Shown: positions 34,525 to 44,259, counted from the first letter of the stretch. The stretch is 64,000 bases of DNA from Planctomycetota bacterium (GCA_021831565.1 JAKBMM010000004.1:17120-81119); one strand, 5' to 3'. Notes: generated from the sequence alone by a model not told the origin. Made by a program: numbers and translations.

Positions 34525-35316
34525 ATGCATCCGCTACGGTTCTACGTACCCGAGCTTTCTCCCGGTCAGTGCGATTTACCGGAAGATCAGGCGCATCACG
34601 CCTTGCATGTCCTGCGAGTAAAGCGGGGGCGGAGCATAATCGTTTTTGATGGGCGTGGCGCCTCGGCTCCGGGAACGTTCTTGTCTATCCAGGGGAAGGC
34701 TCTCTGCCAGATCAGCGGGCCGATCCGTCACGATCGGCCGCCGCTGGTGGATATCACGATCGCTTGCGCGGTTCCGAAGGTGGATCGCGCCGCGACGTTG
34801 ATCGAGCAGGCCAGTCAGTTGGGCGTGTCGCGGCTGATCTGGTTGAACTGCCAGCATAGTATTGTACGACCGCAGGCGGCGGGGGAAAAAATGAAGCGCT
34901 GGCGGTCGTTGGCGATTGAATCGGCCAAGCAATGCGGGCGGAATTACGTGCTGCGGATCGATCCCCTCACGGAGTTTTCCGCGGCTCTGGAAGAGTTTCA
35001 AACGGCAAAAAAGACTATCCTTTGGGCGAATCCTCGCGCTCCTCGGTCGCTTTCGGACTGGGTCATCAAGCAACTATATCCTTTACTGGCCGAACGCGCC
35101 GGCGGGCCATTTGCACTCATGGCGTTGATTGGCCCGGAGGGAGGATTCAGCCGCCGGGAACAGGATCTGCTGGGTGCTATACCGGAAGCGATGCCGGTAC
35201 GTTTGGCCGATAATATTTTGCGGGTGGAAACGGCGGCGCTGGCGTGCGCGGCGATCATTGCCGGGGTGATTGCGGAAGAAACCGGTCATGGACACGATAA
35301 AACGGCAGTATTGTGA
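34525..35316 (+). CDS. rsmE: 16S rRNA (uracil-1498-N3)-methyltransferase
   Basis: A 263-residue SPOUT-class methyltransferase that modifies U1498 of 16S rRNA. It has an N-terminal PUA-like domain with DQAHHALHVLRVKRGRSIIVFDGRG, and the C-terminal SPOUT knot with LIGPEGGFSRREQDLL and ADNILRVETAALACAAII, both strong RsmE signatures. A longer upstream frame from 34357 overlaps the preceding gene and is rejected. Confidence 0.95.
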   Translation: MHPLRFYVPELSPGQCDLPEDQAHHALHVLRVKRGRSIIVFDGRGASAPGTFLSIQGKALCQISGPIRHDRPPLVDITIACAVPKVDRAATLIEQASQLGVSRLIWLNCQHSIVRPQAAGEKMKRWRSLAIESAKQCGRNYVLRIDPLTEFSAALEEFQTAKKTILWANPRAPRSLSDWVIKQLYPLLAERAGGPFALMALIGPEGGFSRREQDLLGAIPEAMPVRLADNILRVETAALACAAIIAGVIAEETGHGHDKTAVL

Positions 35317-35327
35317 TAATATAATTA

Positions 35328-35834
35328 TCAGCCAAAGGCCACATTGCGGGAGACAAATCGGCGGGGGGATTCGTTGAATTTAGTCAGTGTAACGGAGTTG
35401 CCGGAGGGGTTGTAAACTACGTTATTCATGAAAGCCCGCATCAAAAGAATGCCGCGCCCGCCGGGGCAATCCAGTCGGCCATCATCGGTGGGATCGGGTA
35501 GATTGGCCGGGTTGAAACCCGGACCCTCATCCCCCACGACCACATCCACCCGCCGGGAGGTTACGCGGTACTTGATATGAACGCTCTTATGGCGGTCCAT
35601 CTTATTGCCATGTTTGACGGCATTGGCGATGGCCTCGTCCAGGGCCAGTTTAAGGGCGAATAGATCGCGATCTGTATAAGAAAATTTTTCGCATTGACGG
35701 AGAATGGCCTCTTCCACCTCCGGAATACGGCTTAAGGTGCTCGGAATTTCCAAGCCGCACCAATGCCCACTGGTGGGTGGGAGGCCTGCTTGGCCATTCT
35801 GCTTGCACTTACCTTGGATTTGCATATGTTTCAT
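35328..35834 (-). CDS. RsbW-like anti-sigma serine kinase
   Basis: A 168-residue HATPase_c_2 protein. ATP-binding boxes are KLALDEAIANAVKHGNKMD (N box), VVVGDEGPGFNPANLPDP (G1) and GGRGILLMRAFMNNV (G2). Such proteins bind or phosphorylate STAS antagonists in partner-switch control of sigma factors. A STAS gene lies upstream on the same strand, 135 bp away, which supports that role. The start at 35834 is chosen because residues upstream show no family similarity. Confidence 0.85.
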   Translation of the reverse strand: MKHMQIQGKCKQNGQAGLPPTSGHWCGLEIPSTLSRIPEVEEAILRQCEKFSYTDRDLFALKLALDEAIANAVKHGNKMDRHKSVHIKYRVTSRRVDVVVGDEGPGFNPANLPDPTDDGRLDCPGGRGILLMRAFMNNVVYNPSGNSVTLTKFNESPRRFVSRNVAFG

Positions 35835-35969
35835 AGATCGCCCGTATTTCGAACTAAAATATAAAAGAACACGCCAACTCCCTTGGCGCGACGGACGTCC
35901 ATGCCCATTTATAGGACCCAAACGGCACCCCGATCCATGGCGCCGTAATAACCACGGATGGCCCGACCG

Positions 35970-36353
35970 TTAAACAAACGGCGGGCGCCCCTGGTTTTGC
36001 AAGCTCTCTCTGGCCGCCTTAATTGTCGGATAAATGTGGAATAGTTTATTAAGTTTTGTTATCAGAAAAACTTCGTAGATTTGGGGAGCAATGTCGCAAA
36101 GCCGCAACTGGCCTTCGCGACCCTGAATTTTATTATTCGCCATGATCAGGGTTCCCAGGGCGGCCGAAGAAAGATGATCCACTCCGGCAAAAGAAATGAT
36201 AAGCCTCGGACGACGCTCGCCTTCGATCAGCGCGCCGAGCGCATCGCCGATCTCCGCGATGTTGCCTTCATCGAGAATTTTCCGGCTGGTGAACTCCACC
36301 TGCAGGATTTCGCCATCGCGGGTGACTTTCAGGTGTGCGGCATCCTGTTGCAT
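35970..36353 (-). CDS. STAS-domain anti-sigma factor antagonist
   Basis: A 127-residue single STAS domain (SpoIIAA/RsbV type). It includes LIISFAGVDHLSSAALGTLIMANNKI, where the Ser pair (LSSAALG) is the usual phosphorylation site, and LRLCDIAPQIYEVFLITKLNKLF. ATG 36353 follows GGAG. A near-consensus promoter sits at 36429-36456. With the RsbW-like kinase downstream it forms a partner-switching pair; the controlled sigma factor is not in view. Confidence 0.9.
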   Translation of the reverse strand: MQQDAAHLKVTRDGEILQVEFTSRKILDEGNIAEIGDALGALIEGERRPRLIISFAGVDHLSSAALGTLIMANNKIQGREGQLRLCDIAPQIYEVFLITKLNKLFHIYPTIKAARESLQNQGRPPFV

Positions 36354-36428
36354 GAATAAATCTCCGAATTCAACCACGGCCAACTCTGGCGAAACCGTGG
36401 AGTTGCATCGTACGAGCCATGCAATTTA

Positions 36429-36456
36429 ATCATATACGTTGACTTTGAACTGTCAA
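36429..36456 (-). promoter_or_regulatory. Sigma-70 promoter of the STAS gene
   Basis: On the minus strand TTGACA (36451-36456), a 16-bp spacer and TATGAT (36429-36434) are near-perfect consensus. Transcription would begin at about 36422, roughly 70 bp before the STAS start. The remainder of the 340-bp gap (36354-36697) shows no gene. Confidence 0.7.
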
Positions 36457-36697
36457 TGTTCCCGGGATTTTTCTGAAGCTTTTTCGCAATCCGGATATGC
36501 CGGAGGGAGCCGGGGACCGTTACGCCCCACCAGCGGATGTTCTACTCGTGTACTGGCCGGCGCCAAGCCGGGAATTTGCGCCGGTGAACGTCACCGCTGT
36601 GTTCGCCGGCACATGGAATGTGCCTCGTTCCGTCCCGCGCGATGCCGGGCCGCTGCGGCGGCCCGCGTCTTGAAGCGGCGCCCCTGGCGCGCCGGGA

Positions 36698-37138
36698 TCA
36701 CGCAGCGGCCTTCTCGGTGTGCCGGAATCGCAGCGTCCATTTACCGGGTCCCAGCAACGCCATGGCAATAATTACCACCAGCAGGCTCAATGGGTATTCG
36801 CAACCGTTATTCATGGCGCTAAAGCCGTGCCGGCCGGTTACGATGGTGGCCACCAGCATGTTGACGGCCAGGGGGATGGCCATGATCCGCAAGCCGGTCC
36901 CTGCAAGGAATATCAGCCCGCCGAAAAACTCGGCGCAGCCGCTGAGTATCGCGCTGATCAGCGGGTGGGGAATGCCCATCCGGCTAAAAGTCTGGGCTGT
37001 GCCGTGAATGCCGCCGCCGCCGAAAGCTCCGAAAAGCTTCTGCGAACCATGGTAGAGAAAAATGGTCGCAATAATCAGGCGTATCAACAGCAGCGCGATA
37101 TTCCGCGGGCGCGTCGAGTTTTCGGCGAGCGTAGGCAT
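36698..37138 (-). CDS. DoxX-family membrane protein
   Basis: A 146-residue protein with four membrane helices. The signature LLIRLIIATIFLYHGSQKLFGAFGG with the TFSRMGIPHPL loop is standard DoxX. Members are linked to redox and quinone processes, but their biochemistry is poorly settled. It reads on the same strand as dapA, 90 bp downstream of it. Confidence 0.9.
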   Translation of the reverse strand: MPTLAENSTRPRNIALLLIRLIIATIFLYHGSQKLFGAFGGGGIHGTAQTFSRMGIPHPLISAILSGCAEFFGGLIFLAGTGLRIMAIPLAVNMLVATIVTGRHGFSAMNNGCEYPLSLLVVIIAMALLGPGKWTLRFRHTEKAAA

Positions 37139-37228
37139 GATGCTTTTTCCTTATGAAAATGTTGCGGCGGTTCCCGTTGTTATTCTCTGCCGGAGGCGCC
37201 AATGCTCTTGCAACTTTCCCAACAGGCG

Positions 37229-38119
37229 CTAAGACGAAATGGGACTCAGCCCGGCCTGTACCAGCGCGCCGCGGATGATCCGGCGGCTCTCGGATGACGC
37301 TTCGCACAGCGGCAGCCGAAGTGCACCGCTGTCGCGACCGAGCATCGCCATGGCGGTTTTGATCGGAATGGGATTGGTTTCGACAAACAGGGCCTTGCAC
37401 AGGGCGAAAAGCCGCAGGTGCAGCCCCCGCGCCGTGGCAATATCGCCGGCCAGCGCCGCGTCCACCAGCCCGCGTACCTGATCGGGTACGATGTTCGACG
37501 CCACACTGATGACGCCTTTGGCGCCTACGGCGATCATAGGCAAGGTGAGAGAATCGTCGCCGGAAAGAATATGCAAGCCGGCGGCCACAGCCTCGCTGGT
37601 CAAGTCGAGATTCCCCGCCGCATCCTTGATTGCCACGATGTTCGGGCAATCTTTCGTCAGTCGGCACATCGTCGCGACCGTCATCGTTACATTGGTGCGC
37701 CCCGGAATATTGTATAAGACAATGGGAATGTCCACAGCCTGCGCCACCGTCTTGAAATGCCGGTACAGGCCTTCCTGCGTTGGTTTGTTGTAATAAGGAT
37801 TGACCATCAGCGCGCCGTCCGCTCCCGCCTTGCGAGCGTGGCGCGTCAGAGCCAGCGCCTCGTCGGTGCTGTTGGAGCCGGTGCCGGCGATTACCTTCAG
37901 GCCGGTGCCGCGCGCCGCGCCAACCGCAACTTCCACCACTTCGTGGTGTTCCTCGTGTGAAACCGTCGGGCATTCGCCGGTGGTGCCGACCGGCACGATT
38001 CCCCGCACGCCGTGGCCGGCTTGAAAAGCGATCTGTTTTTCCAAGGCGCGCCGGTCGAATCCCGATGGGGATCGGTCCTGGAAGGGGGTGACCAGCGCGG
38101 TAAAGGTTCCCTGAAACAT
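37229..38119 (-). CDS. dapA: 4-hydroxy-tetrahydrodipicolinate synthase
   Basis: A 296-residue class I aldolase-type enzyme. It condenses pyruvate with aspartate semialdehyde in lysine and diaminopimelate synthesis. Motifs: GTTGECPTVSHEEH near residue 46, PYYNKPTQEGLYRHF near 108, Y136 in VLYNIPGRT and the Schiff-base K165 in VAIKDAAGN. The start MFQGTF (38119) is preferred to the upstream ATG at 38128. Confidence 0.96.
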   Translation of the reverse strand: MFQGTFTALVTPFQDRSPSGFDRRALEKQIAFQAGHGVRGIVPVGTTGECPTVSHEEHHEVVEVAVGAARGTGLKVIAGTGSNSTDEALALTRHARKAGADGALMVNPYYNKPTQEGLYRHFKTVAQAVDIPIVLYNIPGRTNVTMTVATMCRLTKDCPNIVAIKDAAGNLDLTSEAVAAGLHILSGDDSLTLPMIAVGAKGVISVASNIVPDQVRGLVDAALAGDIATARGLHLRLFALCKALFVETNPIPIKTAMAMLGRDSGALRLPLCEASSESRRIIRGALVQAGLSPISS

Positions 38120-38206
38120 AAACCACAAATTATGACTTGTACAACCTGGAAGTCTATAGCCAGGTGTGCTTGTGCCGGATTTTCGCCATCCCGCCTTACG
38201 TACCGC

Positions 38207-38821
38207 TCAGGGTACGGGGCTCAGGGAATGGCTGTGTTGCGCCAGGTATTCCGCCACGCCCGCGGGAGTGGGCTTCATGGCCGGTTTACCCTTTTCCCAG
38301 TCCGCCGGACAAACTTCTCCGTGCTGCTCAAAGAATTGCAGAGCATCGACCATCCGGATCGTCTCGGCGACATTGCGCCCCAGCGGCAGATCGTTGACGA
38401 GTTGATGCCGTACGATCCCCTGTTTATCAATCAGAAATGTGCCGCGGAGCGCCACCTCTTCGTGATGCAGCACGCCGTAGTCGCGGGCGATGGATTTACT
38501 CATGTCCGCCACCATGGGAAACTGCAGATCGCCGACGCCGCCGGAGTGGATCGGTGTTTTTTTCCAAGCCAGATGGGTGAACTGGGAATCCACGCTCACG
38601 GCGACCACTTTGGTTTGCCGCTGTTCGAATTCCTTGTATCGCCGGTCAAAAGCGATGATTTCCGAAGGACATACAAAGGTGAAATCCAGCGGATAAAAAA
38701 ACAATACGCCGTAGGAATCTTCCAGAAAGGAACGAAAATGAAACGTTTCATTGATGGAATTATCCGCCATGACGGCCGGGGCGGTGAAATCCGGGGCGAG
38801 TTTACCAACAAGGACCTGCAT
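38207..38821 (-). CDS. Typical 2-Cys peroxiredoxin (AhpC/Prx1)
   Basis: A 204-residue peroxidase that reduces H2O2 and organic peroxides. Peroxidatic C51 lies in FYPLDFTFVCPSE and resolving C171 in GEVCPADWEKGKPAMKPT; RGTFLIDKQGIVRHQLVNDLPLGRN is the family core. GGAG precedes the ATG at 38821. The much longer open frame upstream (to 39238) overlaps the divergent PhoH gene and is artefactual. Confidence 0.95.
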   Translation of the reverse strand: MQVLVGKLAPDFTAPAVMADNSINETFHFRSFLEDSYGVLFFYPLDFTFVCPSEIIAFDRRYKEFEQRQTKVVAVSVDSQFTHLAWKKTPIHSGGVGDLQFPMVADMSKSIARDYGVLHHEEVALRGTFLIDKQGIVRHQLVNDLPLGRNVAETIRMVDALQFFEQHGEVCPADWEKGKPAMKPTPAGVAEYLAQHSHSLSPVP

Positions 38822-39146
38822 ACCAAATATCTCCAAAACATCCAACACGTTTGCGGTGCGGCCTGTCAAAAAATTCCGCACAACATATTCTAGGCATGGG
38901 TTTGGGGTAAGCAAGCCGGCGGGCCGTTTTATCCGTAACATGGATGTTGCCGGTTCCACACCAACCAACCCGCTGCCGCTGGCCCGCGCGTGTTCGCACA
39001 CCCAGAGGCAACGCGCACGCCACGGACGGGCCTTCCCGAAAAAATTGCCGCGCCGTCGGCGGTTATCGGGAGCAACGCGATATTGCCGATAATATAAAAT
39101 AAGATGATGGGGGATAGGAGCGGGTTTAAACAAGGTGCTTGCATCC
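38822..39146. other. Divergent intergenic region
   Basis: No gene seen. It separates the divergent peroxiredoxin and PhoH genes and must hold both promoters; I find no box close enough to consensus to report. Confidence 0.5.
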
Positions 39147-40499
39147 ATGGTGGACAGCCAGGCGGGCGTGAAGTATTTCGTCCTCGACACCAGCGTGCTT
39201 CTGCACAATCCAGGCGCGCTGTTCAACTTCGCCGACAACGAAGTCGTGCTCCCCTTTGAGGTACTCGAAGAACTCGATCAATTCAAAAAAGATACCAACG
39301 ATGTCGGCCGCAACGCCCGCATGGTGATCCGCCATCTGGATCAGTTGCGGGAACACGGTCATCTCGCCGCCGGCGTGCGGTGGAACGGCCACGGCGGTTG
39401 CATTCGCGTGGCGATGGAAAAGGTCCACGTTCCCGGCTTAAGCGATGCCATACCCGACAATCGCATCATTTCCGTGGCTTGGAAACTCAAACGGGCCGGC
39501 AAGCAGGTCATTTTTATCAGCAAGGACATCAATGCCCGTATCAAGTCCGACGCTCTGGGAATTACCACGCGCGATTTTGAATCGCAGAAGGTTGATTACG
39601 AAACTCTATACTCCGGTTTCCGCAATATAGACGTGGAAGGCTCCGTCATCGATCGCTTATATGCCGACAAGCGTCTGATGCTTTCGGACCCGGCTCTGGC
39701 CGGGATCCATCCGCCGCTTTTTCCGAACGAGTTCGTCCTGTTCCACGGTGGTTCTGATTCCAATCAGGCGGGACTGGGGCGCCATATCGCCTCGCTCCAG
39801 GCTCTGCTGCCGTTGGCGCGGGCCCGGAAAGCCTGTTTCGGAATCCTGCCGCGAAATGTTCAGCAGACCATGGCCCTGGATTTGCTTCTTGACGACGACG
39901 TGCAGATGGTCACTCTGCTGGGAACCGCCGGAACCGGAAAAACTCTTCTGGCCCTGGCCGCCGGTATGTCCAAGTGTTTCAATGAACAGCGCTACGAACG
40001 ACTCCTGGTGGCCCGGCCCATCATGCCGCTGGGCAAAGACATCGGCTATCTGCCCGGCGGCAAGGACGAAAAAATGGCCGCCTGGATGCAACCGATTTTC
40101 GACAACCTGGAATTTCTCCTGGTCGACCGCCGCGTTCACAGCGGCGAAACCGCCAACGTGCAGGCCAAGCTCAAGGCCTTGATCGGCGGCGGAAAAGTGG
40201 TGCTCGAAGCGCTTACCTACATCCGCGGTCGCAGCATCCCGCATCAGTTCATGATCGTCGATGAAGCGCAGAACCTCACTCCTCATGAAATCAAGACCAT
40301 CGCCAGCCGCGTCGGCGAGGGAACCAAAATCGTTCTTACCGGCGACGCCGAACAGATCGATAATCCCTACTTGGACGCCAACTCCAACGGACTGTCTTTC
40401 ACCATCGAAAAACTTAAATCCTCCGAATTGGTCGGTCACGTGACTTTGGAACGGCCCGAACGCAGCAGCTTGGCAAGCTTGATTGTCAAGGAACTCTAA
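39147..40499 (+). CDS. PIN-PhoH family ATPase (PhoH2/YlaK type)
   Basis: About 450 residues. An N-terminal PIN nuclease domain begins YFVLDTSVLLHNP and includes FEVLEELDQFKKD and the DNRIISVAWKL acidic site. A C-terminal PhoH ATPase follows with LLGTAGTGKTLLALAAG (Walker A), FMIVDEAQNLTPHEIKTI (Walker B) and VLTGDAEQIDNPYLDANSNGL. PhoH2 proteins are RNA helicase-nucleases. A GTG at 39135 is an alternative start; AGGAG at 39116-39120 is rather distant from both. Confidence 0.93.
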   Translation: MVDSQAGVKYFVLDTSVLLHNPGALFNFADNEVVLPFEVLEELDQFKKDTNDVGRNARMVIRHLDQLREHGHLAAGVRWNGHGGCIRVAMEKVHVPGLSDAIPDNRIISVAWKLKRAGKQVIFISKDINARIKSDALGITTRDFESQKVDYETLYSGFRNIDVEGSVIDRLYADKRLMLSDPALAGIHPPLFPNEFVLFHGGSDSNQAGLGRHIASLQALLPLARARKACFGILPRNVQQTMALDLLLDDDVQMVTLLGTAGTGKTLLALAAGMSKCFNEQRYERLLVARPIMPLGKDIGYLPGGKDEKMAAWMQPIFDNLEFLLVDRRVHSGETANVQAKLKALIGGGKVVLEALTYIRGRSIPHQFMIVDEAQNLTPHEIKTIASRVGEGTKIVLTGDAEQIDNPYLDANSNGLSFTIEKLKSSELVGHVTLERPERSSLASLIVKEL

Positions 40500-40548
40500 A
40501 GAGCTTGTTGGGAAAGTTAGCAAAGCCGCGCGACACCGGTCACTTACC

Positions 40549-41064
40549 TTAGTCGCATTGCCGCGGCGAATGATGGATGGTGATCCGGACGCGAAATACC
40601 GCCCCATTGGTTGCAATTTGTAGCTGACTGAGCAACCCTTGACGCAAAAGTGAATGGAGTTCCATCCTGGCCGCGGCGCTGGTGACATGTACGTTTAACA
40701 CGCCACGGTGGAAGCCGGCCAGGCTGGTGGCTCCCAGGAGTTTGTCCGGAACGCGTTGACGCCAGACTTCGCTGACGCGCGAAAGAACGGCGCCGCCCCG
40801 GGCTATATTCTCTTTGAACCAGGCGGGAAGAAAATCGCCCAGGCTCGCCGGGGGGTGGGGATCGATGGGCGACTTATAACGAATTTGTTGCATAAGAACG
40901 GCCATGGCCGTGTTTTGACGCGATTGCGCCAGCGCCTGCCGCGTTGCAACCGCCGGTAAAGCGACTGGGGATTTTTTCTTCCGTAAATATTTCCCGGACA
41001 TGGCGCTTGATCTCCGCGAGACGGGCGGAACGCCGGCTGGCTTTGGCGCCGGTATTTTCTTCAC
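40549..41064 (-). CDS. DUF721 / DciA-like replication protein
   Basis: A 171-residue protein. The C-terminal half has the DUF721 pattern: VSEVWRQRVPDKLLGATSLAGFHRGVLNVHVTSAAARMELHSLLRQGLLSQL. The N-terminal half is basic and Pro-rich, so probably flexible. DciA proteins load the replicative helicase. It overlaps the end of dnaN by ATGA, which supports a replication role. Confidence 0.8.
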   Translation of the reverse strand: MKKIPAPKPAGVPPVSRRSSAMSGKYLRKKKSPVALPAVATRQALAQSRQNTAMAVLMQQIRYKSPIDPHPPASLGDFLPAWFKENIARGGAVLSRVSEVWRQRVPDKLLGATSLAGFHRGVLNVHVTSAAARMELHSLLRQGLLSQLQIATNGAVFRVRITIHHSPRQCD

Positions 41065-42275
41065 ACTGCGGCGCCGCCGGAACCAAGGTTTACCGGCATC
41101 ACGACGTAAAGGAAATTGTTCCCGGAGCGAATGATGCCGGGTTTGGTCGGCGAACGCAATTCAAAGACTACGTCTTCCATCGGCGCGGCCTTCAGGGCAT
41201 CAAGCAGATACTGGGAGTTGAAACCGATCTCGAGCGGTTCATAGCCGTAATCAATGGGTATCTCCACTTTCGTTTCGCCCATTTCCGGCGCCCGGCCGAT
41301 CACGGTAAGCAGTTTTGGCGCAAAGCCAAGGCATACCGCCTTGGATTCCTCGCTGGTTAGCACCGCCGCACGACTCACCGCGCTCTGAAAGCGGGTACGA
41401 TTCACGGACACTTTGTGATCGCAATCCTTGGGAATTACATCCTGATACGGTGGAAAGGAACCTTCCACCAGGGCGGTGCTGAGCAAGGCGGCGACGAACC
41501 CTTCGTTTTTGGATGTTCCGCCCTGCCCCGGCACGCCCGGGGCTCGCTCGGAATTGGTTTTTTCGCCACCGGTGAGCACCTGCACATAAAGCTTGTTCTC
41601 GCGAAATTGCAATTTGATCGTCTGTTCCGGATCCTCCAACAGGCGCTCCAACATGCCGATCGCCTTGATTGGCACGATCGCCGAGATGTCTTTGCTTTCA
41701 CCGGTTTCCACTTCGTCGCGCGCCAACGCCAGACGGTGCCCATCGGTAGCCACCAGGGAAAGCTTCTTGCCTTTGCGCTCGAAAAGAACGCCATTCATGG
41801 CGTAGCGCGTCATTTCCTTGGCGGCAGCGAAACGCGTGCGGTCCAGCATGACCTTGAGCAGTGCGGCCGGCATGGTCAAATCGGCGGCGCCATCAAAGCC
41901 GTTGATGGGCGGAAATTCCTCCACGGCAAAGCCCAGAAGAGTGGACGTGCTGTCACTGCCCTTGATCGTGGCCTTGTCGCCATGAACATCGATTGTGAGC
42001 GTTTCGTCCGGCGAAGCGTTGACAATTTCCGCTATCTTATTGGCCGGCAATAGCGCCACGCCTTCCCGCTGTACATCCACCTGCGCCAGCGATGTTTCCA
42101 AAGTCATTTCCAGGTCGGTGGAAACGCATTGCAGTGTCCCGGCGCCGCGGGGTTGCGCCGCCGCGGCGCTTAACCGCACACAGGCCAAAACAGGTTTGGG
42201 AGTGCGGGTGGGAACCACACTGCATGTCAAGGCAAGCGCTTTGGCCAAAGCTTGACGATTTACGATTACTTTCAT
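41061..42275 (-). CDS. dnaN: DNA polymerase III sliding clamp (beta)
   Basis: A 404-residue, three-domain clamp that tethers polymerases to DNA. Typical segments are MKVIVNRQALAKAL, TDLEMTLETSL, ATDGHRLALAR (residues 177-187) and the C-terminal FLYVVMPVNL. It is about 30-40 residues longer than E. coli beta. Part of the excess is a Gly/Ser/Pro-rich insert at about 235-259 whose DNA holds a GC palindrome (41525-41543). The long frame upstream of 42275 is not coding by family alignment. The DUF721 gene follows. Confidence 0.96.
   Translation of the reverse strand: MKVIVNRQALAKALALTCSVVPTRTPKPVLACVRLSAAAAQPRGAGTLQCVSTDLEMTLETSLAQVDVQREGVALLPANKIAEIVNASPDETLTIDVHGDKATIKGSDSTSTLLGFAVEEFPPINGFDGAADLTMPAALLKVMLDRTRFAAAKEMTRYAMNGVLFERKGKKLSLVATDGHRLALARDEVETGESKDISAIVPIKAIGMLERLLEDPEQTIKLQFRENKLYVQVLTGGEKTNSERAPGVPGQGGTSKNEGFVAALLSTALVEGSFPPYQDVIPKDCDHKVSVNRTRFQSAVSRAAVLTSEESKAVCLGFAPKLLTVIGRAPEMGETKVEIPIDYGYEPLEIGFNSQYLLDALKAAPMEDVVFELRSPTKPGIIRSGNNFLYVVMPVNLGSGGAAV
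41525..41543. repeat. GC palindrome inside dnaN
   Basis: GCCCCGG (41525-41531) and CCGGGGC (41537-41543) with a five-base loop. It lies in frame in the segment encoding the extra residues 235-259 of the sliding clamp, between the second and third domain region. Confidence 0.7.
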
Positions 42276-42525
42276 TTTTTTCGCCCATCCACAACAGGAA
42301 TCCGCCGTATCCCGGCGCGCCGAGGCTGTTTCCCGCTCCCCATAGCCGGCGGAGGTCGGGACTCCGGAATCCAATTCGGCCGAAAGGTATCGTAATACGT
42401 CGGCCATCAAACAACAACCCTCGCGCGCCACCCGCGCGCGCCACTGGAAAAGCCGCTGAACATGCGGCGTAAAAACATCAAAGCCGCCGGCTTGCCGGCG
42501 GTGAACTTGCCGGCGCCGCAATGCG

Positions 42526-44259
42526 TCAGTCCCGCTGCCTATTCCGATGTGCGGATCGGGGTAGGCGGTAGAGCAGCACCCCGCCGACGTGGTCGGGCCG
42601 GATTTTCAATGGTGCGACCAACCGCCGCAGGCGATGATCCCGCGGATGGGTTATGACAATCGCCCGGATGCGGGTGTAACCGACGAACCGTTTCAATAGA
42701 GCGGGATAGTTCGCCGGCAACCGATGCCCCATGAAAGCTTGAATTACCCTCGATTGGTCGAATGGCGGCGGCTTATACGGTCCCACCCAACCATCCACCA
42801 TGCGAAAATAGAAGCCCGTCTGCTGCTGCCAAAGCATACTCCACCCGTGGTAGCCGAAAGGCAGAATCAGAATGTTCTGATCGGGCTGGATATAGCGCCG
42901 ATACAAGGCGGTGGCAAAGAACCGCGGGGTGGGAAACTTCGCGGACCAGAGACGCGCGGGGGTATTCGGGAGAAAAAACAATACCGCCAGCGCCGCGAGC
43001 GAAAATTTCCAACGGGCGGGTGCCGGCGATTCCGCCAGCCAGATGGCTCCCATCAACGCGATCGCCAGCGTCACGTAAAGCATCAGGCGGCAGGGCAGGG
43101 CTTTATCCAGCAGCGGCAGGCGTCCGATGAAAAACCACGGCAACGGAACGGGAAGTTTCTGCCCGAAAATCCTCAATTGTGGTCCCAGGGCGGCCAACAG
43201 CAACGCGGCGCCGGCAAGAATCAGCAGCCGGCCGCGCGCGCTTAGACCATAGCGCCTGATGAAAAGCACGATCATCAGAATCAGGGGAATGCCCAGATAC
43301 GCGCCTTCTTCGGTCATATTGCCGGCGAATGTTCGCCAGAGAGGTTTCAGCGCCGCGCCGCCCAGCCAGGTGATGCGCGTGGGTATGAACAGGTTGGCCG
43401 CATCGACCGAATACGCGCCCTGGCTCCAGAATCCGCCGTGCGGGTAACGATGACTGAACATCACCAGGAGCAGCGGCGCCACCGCCACGAGGCTCAGAAA
43501 CAGCGCCAGCAAGACCAGGCCGAACGCCCGCTTGTGATCGGCCTGGTGCGGCGCCGCGGCCGGCTTGGTGGAATCGTCCCGTTTCGTGACGACAACAAGC
43601 AGCCCTTCGAGCAGCAGCAGAGCCAGACCAAAAGCGACGGTCGTGGCGAATACCTCGATGGATATGCCGAAAAGAAAAGCCAGGAGAAGGCTCGTCCAGA
43701 TCACAAAATGCTGCGCGCGCAGCCGGCCTCGCCGCAGGGACAGGTACGCCAGAATCAGCAGCGGCGGTATGAATGTCACGTAAAGGTGCATGTGCAGCAG
43801 CAACTGGCGAAATTCAAAGGAGGAAAACCCATACACCCAACCGCCGAAGATGGATGGGAAAACCCGCCGCGTCACGGCATGACAAAGCAGATAACACGCC
43901 CACGCGCTTAGCGCCGGCGAAAGGATCGCCACGATATTGTAAGAAACAAAAGGACCCCAACGCGCGGTAATCGGCGCCAGCAGCAACGCCATGCTCGGAA
44001 TGCAGGTGGTCCACGCCAGGTTTACGCCGACCGGCGCCCAGATATACCGGCATACCAGCGGATGCAGACCATGCGCAAGGGCGAATGGCCACCAGGCCAG
44101 GAACCAGAGAAATGTGATGGGGTCGGGATTGCGGAGCGAAATAAGGCGATGGGTCATATTCCAGCCGTCCGGCGGCAAAAGCAGCGCCACCGCCGCGCCC
44201 AGGAACGCCGGCAGCACCATCGCATGAATCCACCACTTTCGCATATTTATACGGTCCAT
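42526..44259 (-). CDS. Hypothetical GT-C-like multi-pass membrane protein
   Basis: A 577-residue protein with about 11 membrane helices and a C-terminal extracytoplasmic domain (about residues 450-577). The N-terminal loop after the first helix holds NPDPITFLWFLAWWPFALAHGLHP, and the topology resembles GT-C glycosyltransferases or YfhO-like proteins, but the usual catalytic acidic motif is not clear. Its start overlaps the end of the DUF4870-like gene by 13 bp. The 250-bp gap from here to dnaN shows no gene. Confidence 0.7.
   Translation of the reverse strand: MDRINMRKWWIHAMVLPAFLGAAVALLLPPDGWNMTHRLISLRNPDPITFLWFLAWWPFALAHGLHPLVCRYIWAPVGVNLAWTTCIPSMALLLAPITARWGPFVSYNIVAILSPALSAWACYLLCHAVTRRVFPSIFGGWVYGFSSFEFRQLLLHMHLYVTFIPPLLILAYLSLRRGRLRAQHFVIWTSLLLAFLFGISIEVFATTVAFGLALLLLEGLLVVVTKRDDSTKPAAAPHQADHKRAFGLVLLALFLSLVAVAPLLLVMFSHRYPHGGFWSQGAYSVDAANLFIPTRITWLGGAALKPLWRTFAGNMTEEGAYLGIPLILMIVLFIRRYGLSARGRLLILAGAALLLAALGPQLRIFGQKLPVPLPWFFIGRLPLLDKALPCRLMLYVTLAIALMGAIWLAESPAPARWKFSLAALAVLFFLPNTPARLWSAKFPTPRFFATALYRRYIQPDQNILILPFGYHGWSMLWQQQTGFYFRMVDGWVGPYKPPPFDQSRVIQAFMGHRLPANYPALLKRFVGYTRIRAIVITHPRDHRLRRLVAPLKIRPDHVGGVLLYRLPRSAHRNRQRD

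Noticed and set aside
38822-39238. N-terminal extension of the peroxiredoxin
   Set aside because: It overlaps the divergent PhoH gene, and the family starts at the Met at 38821 with a good ribosome binding site.
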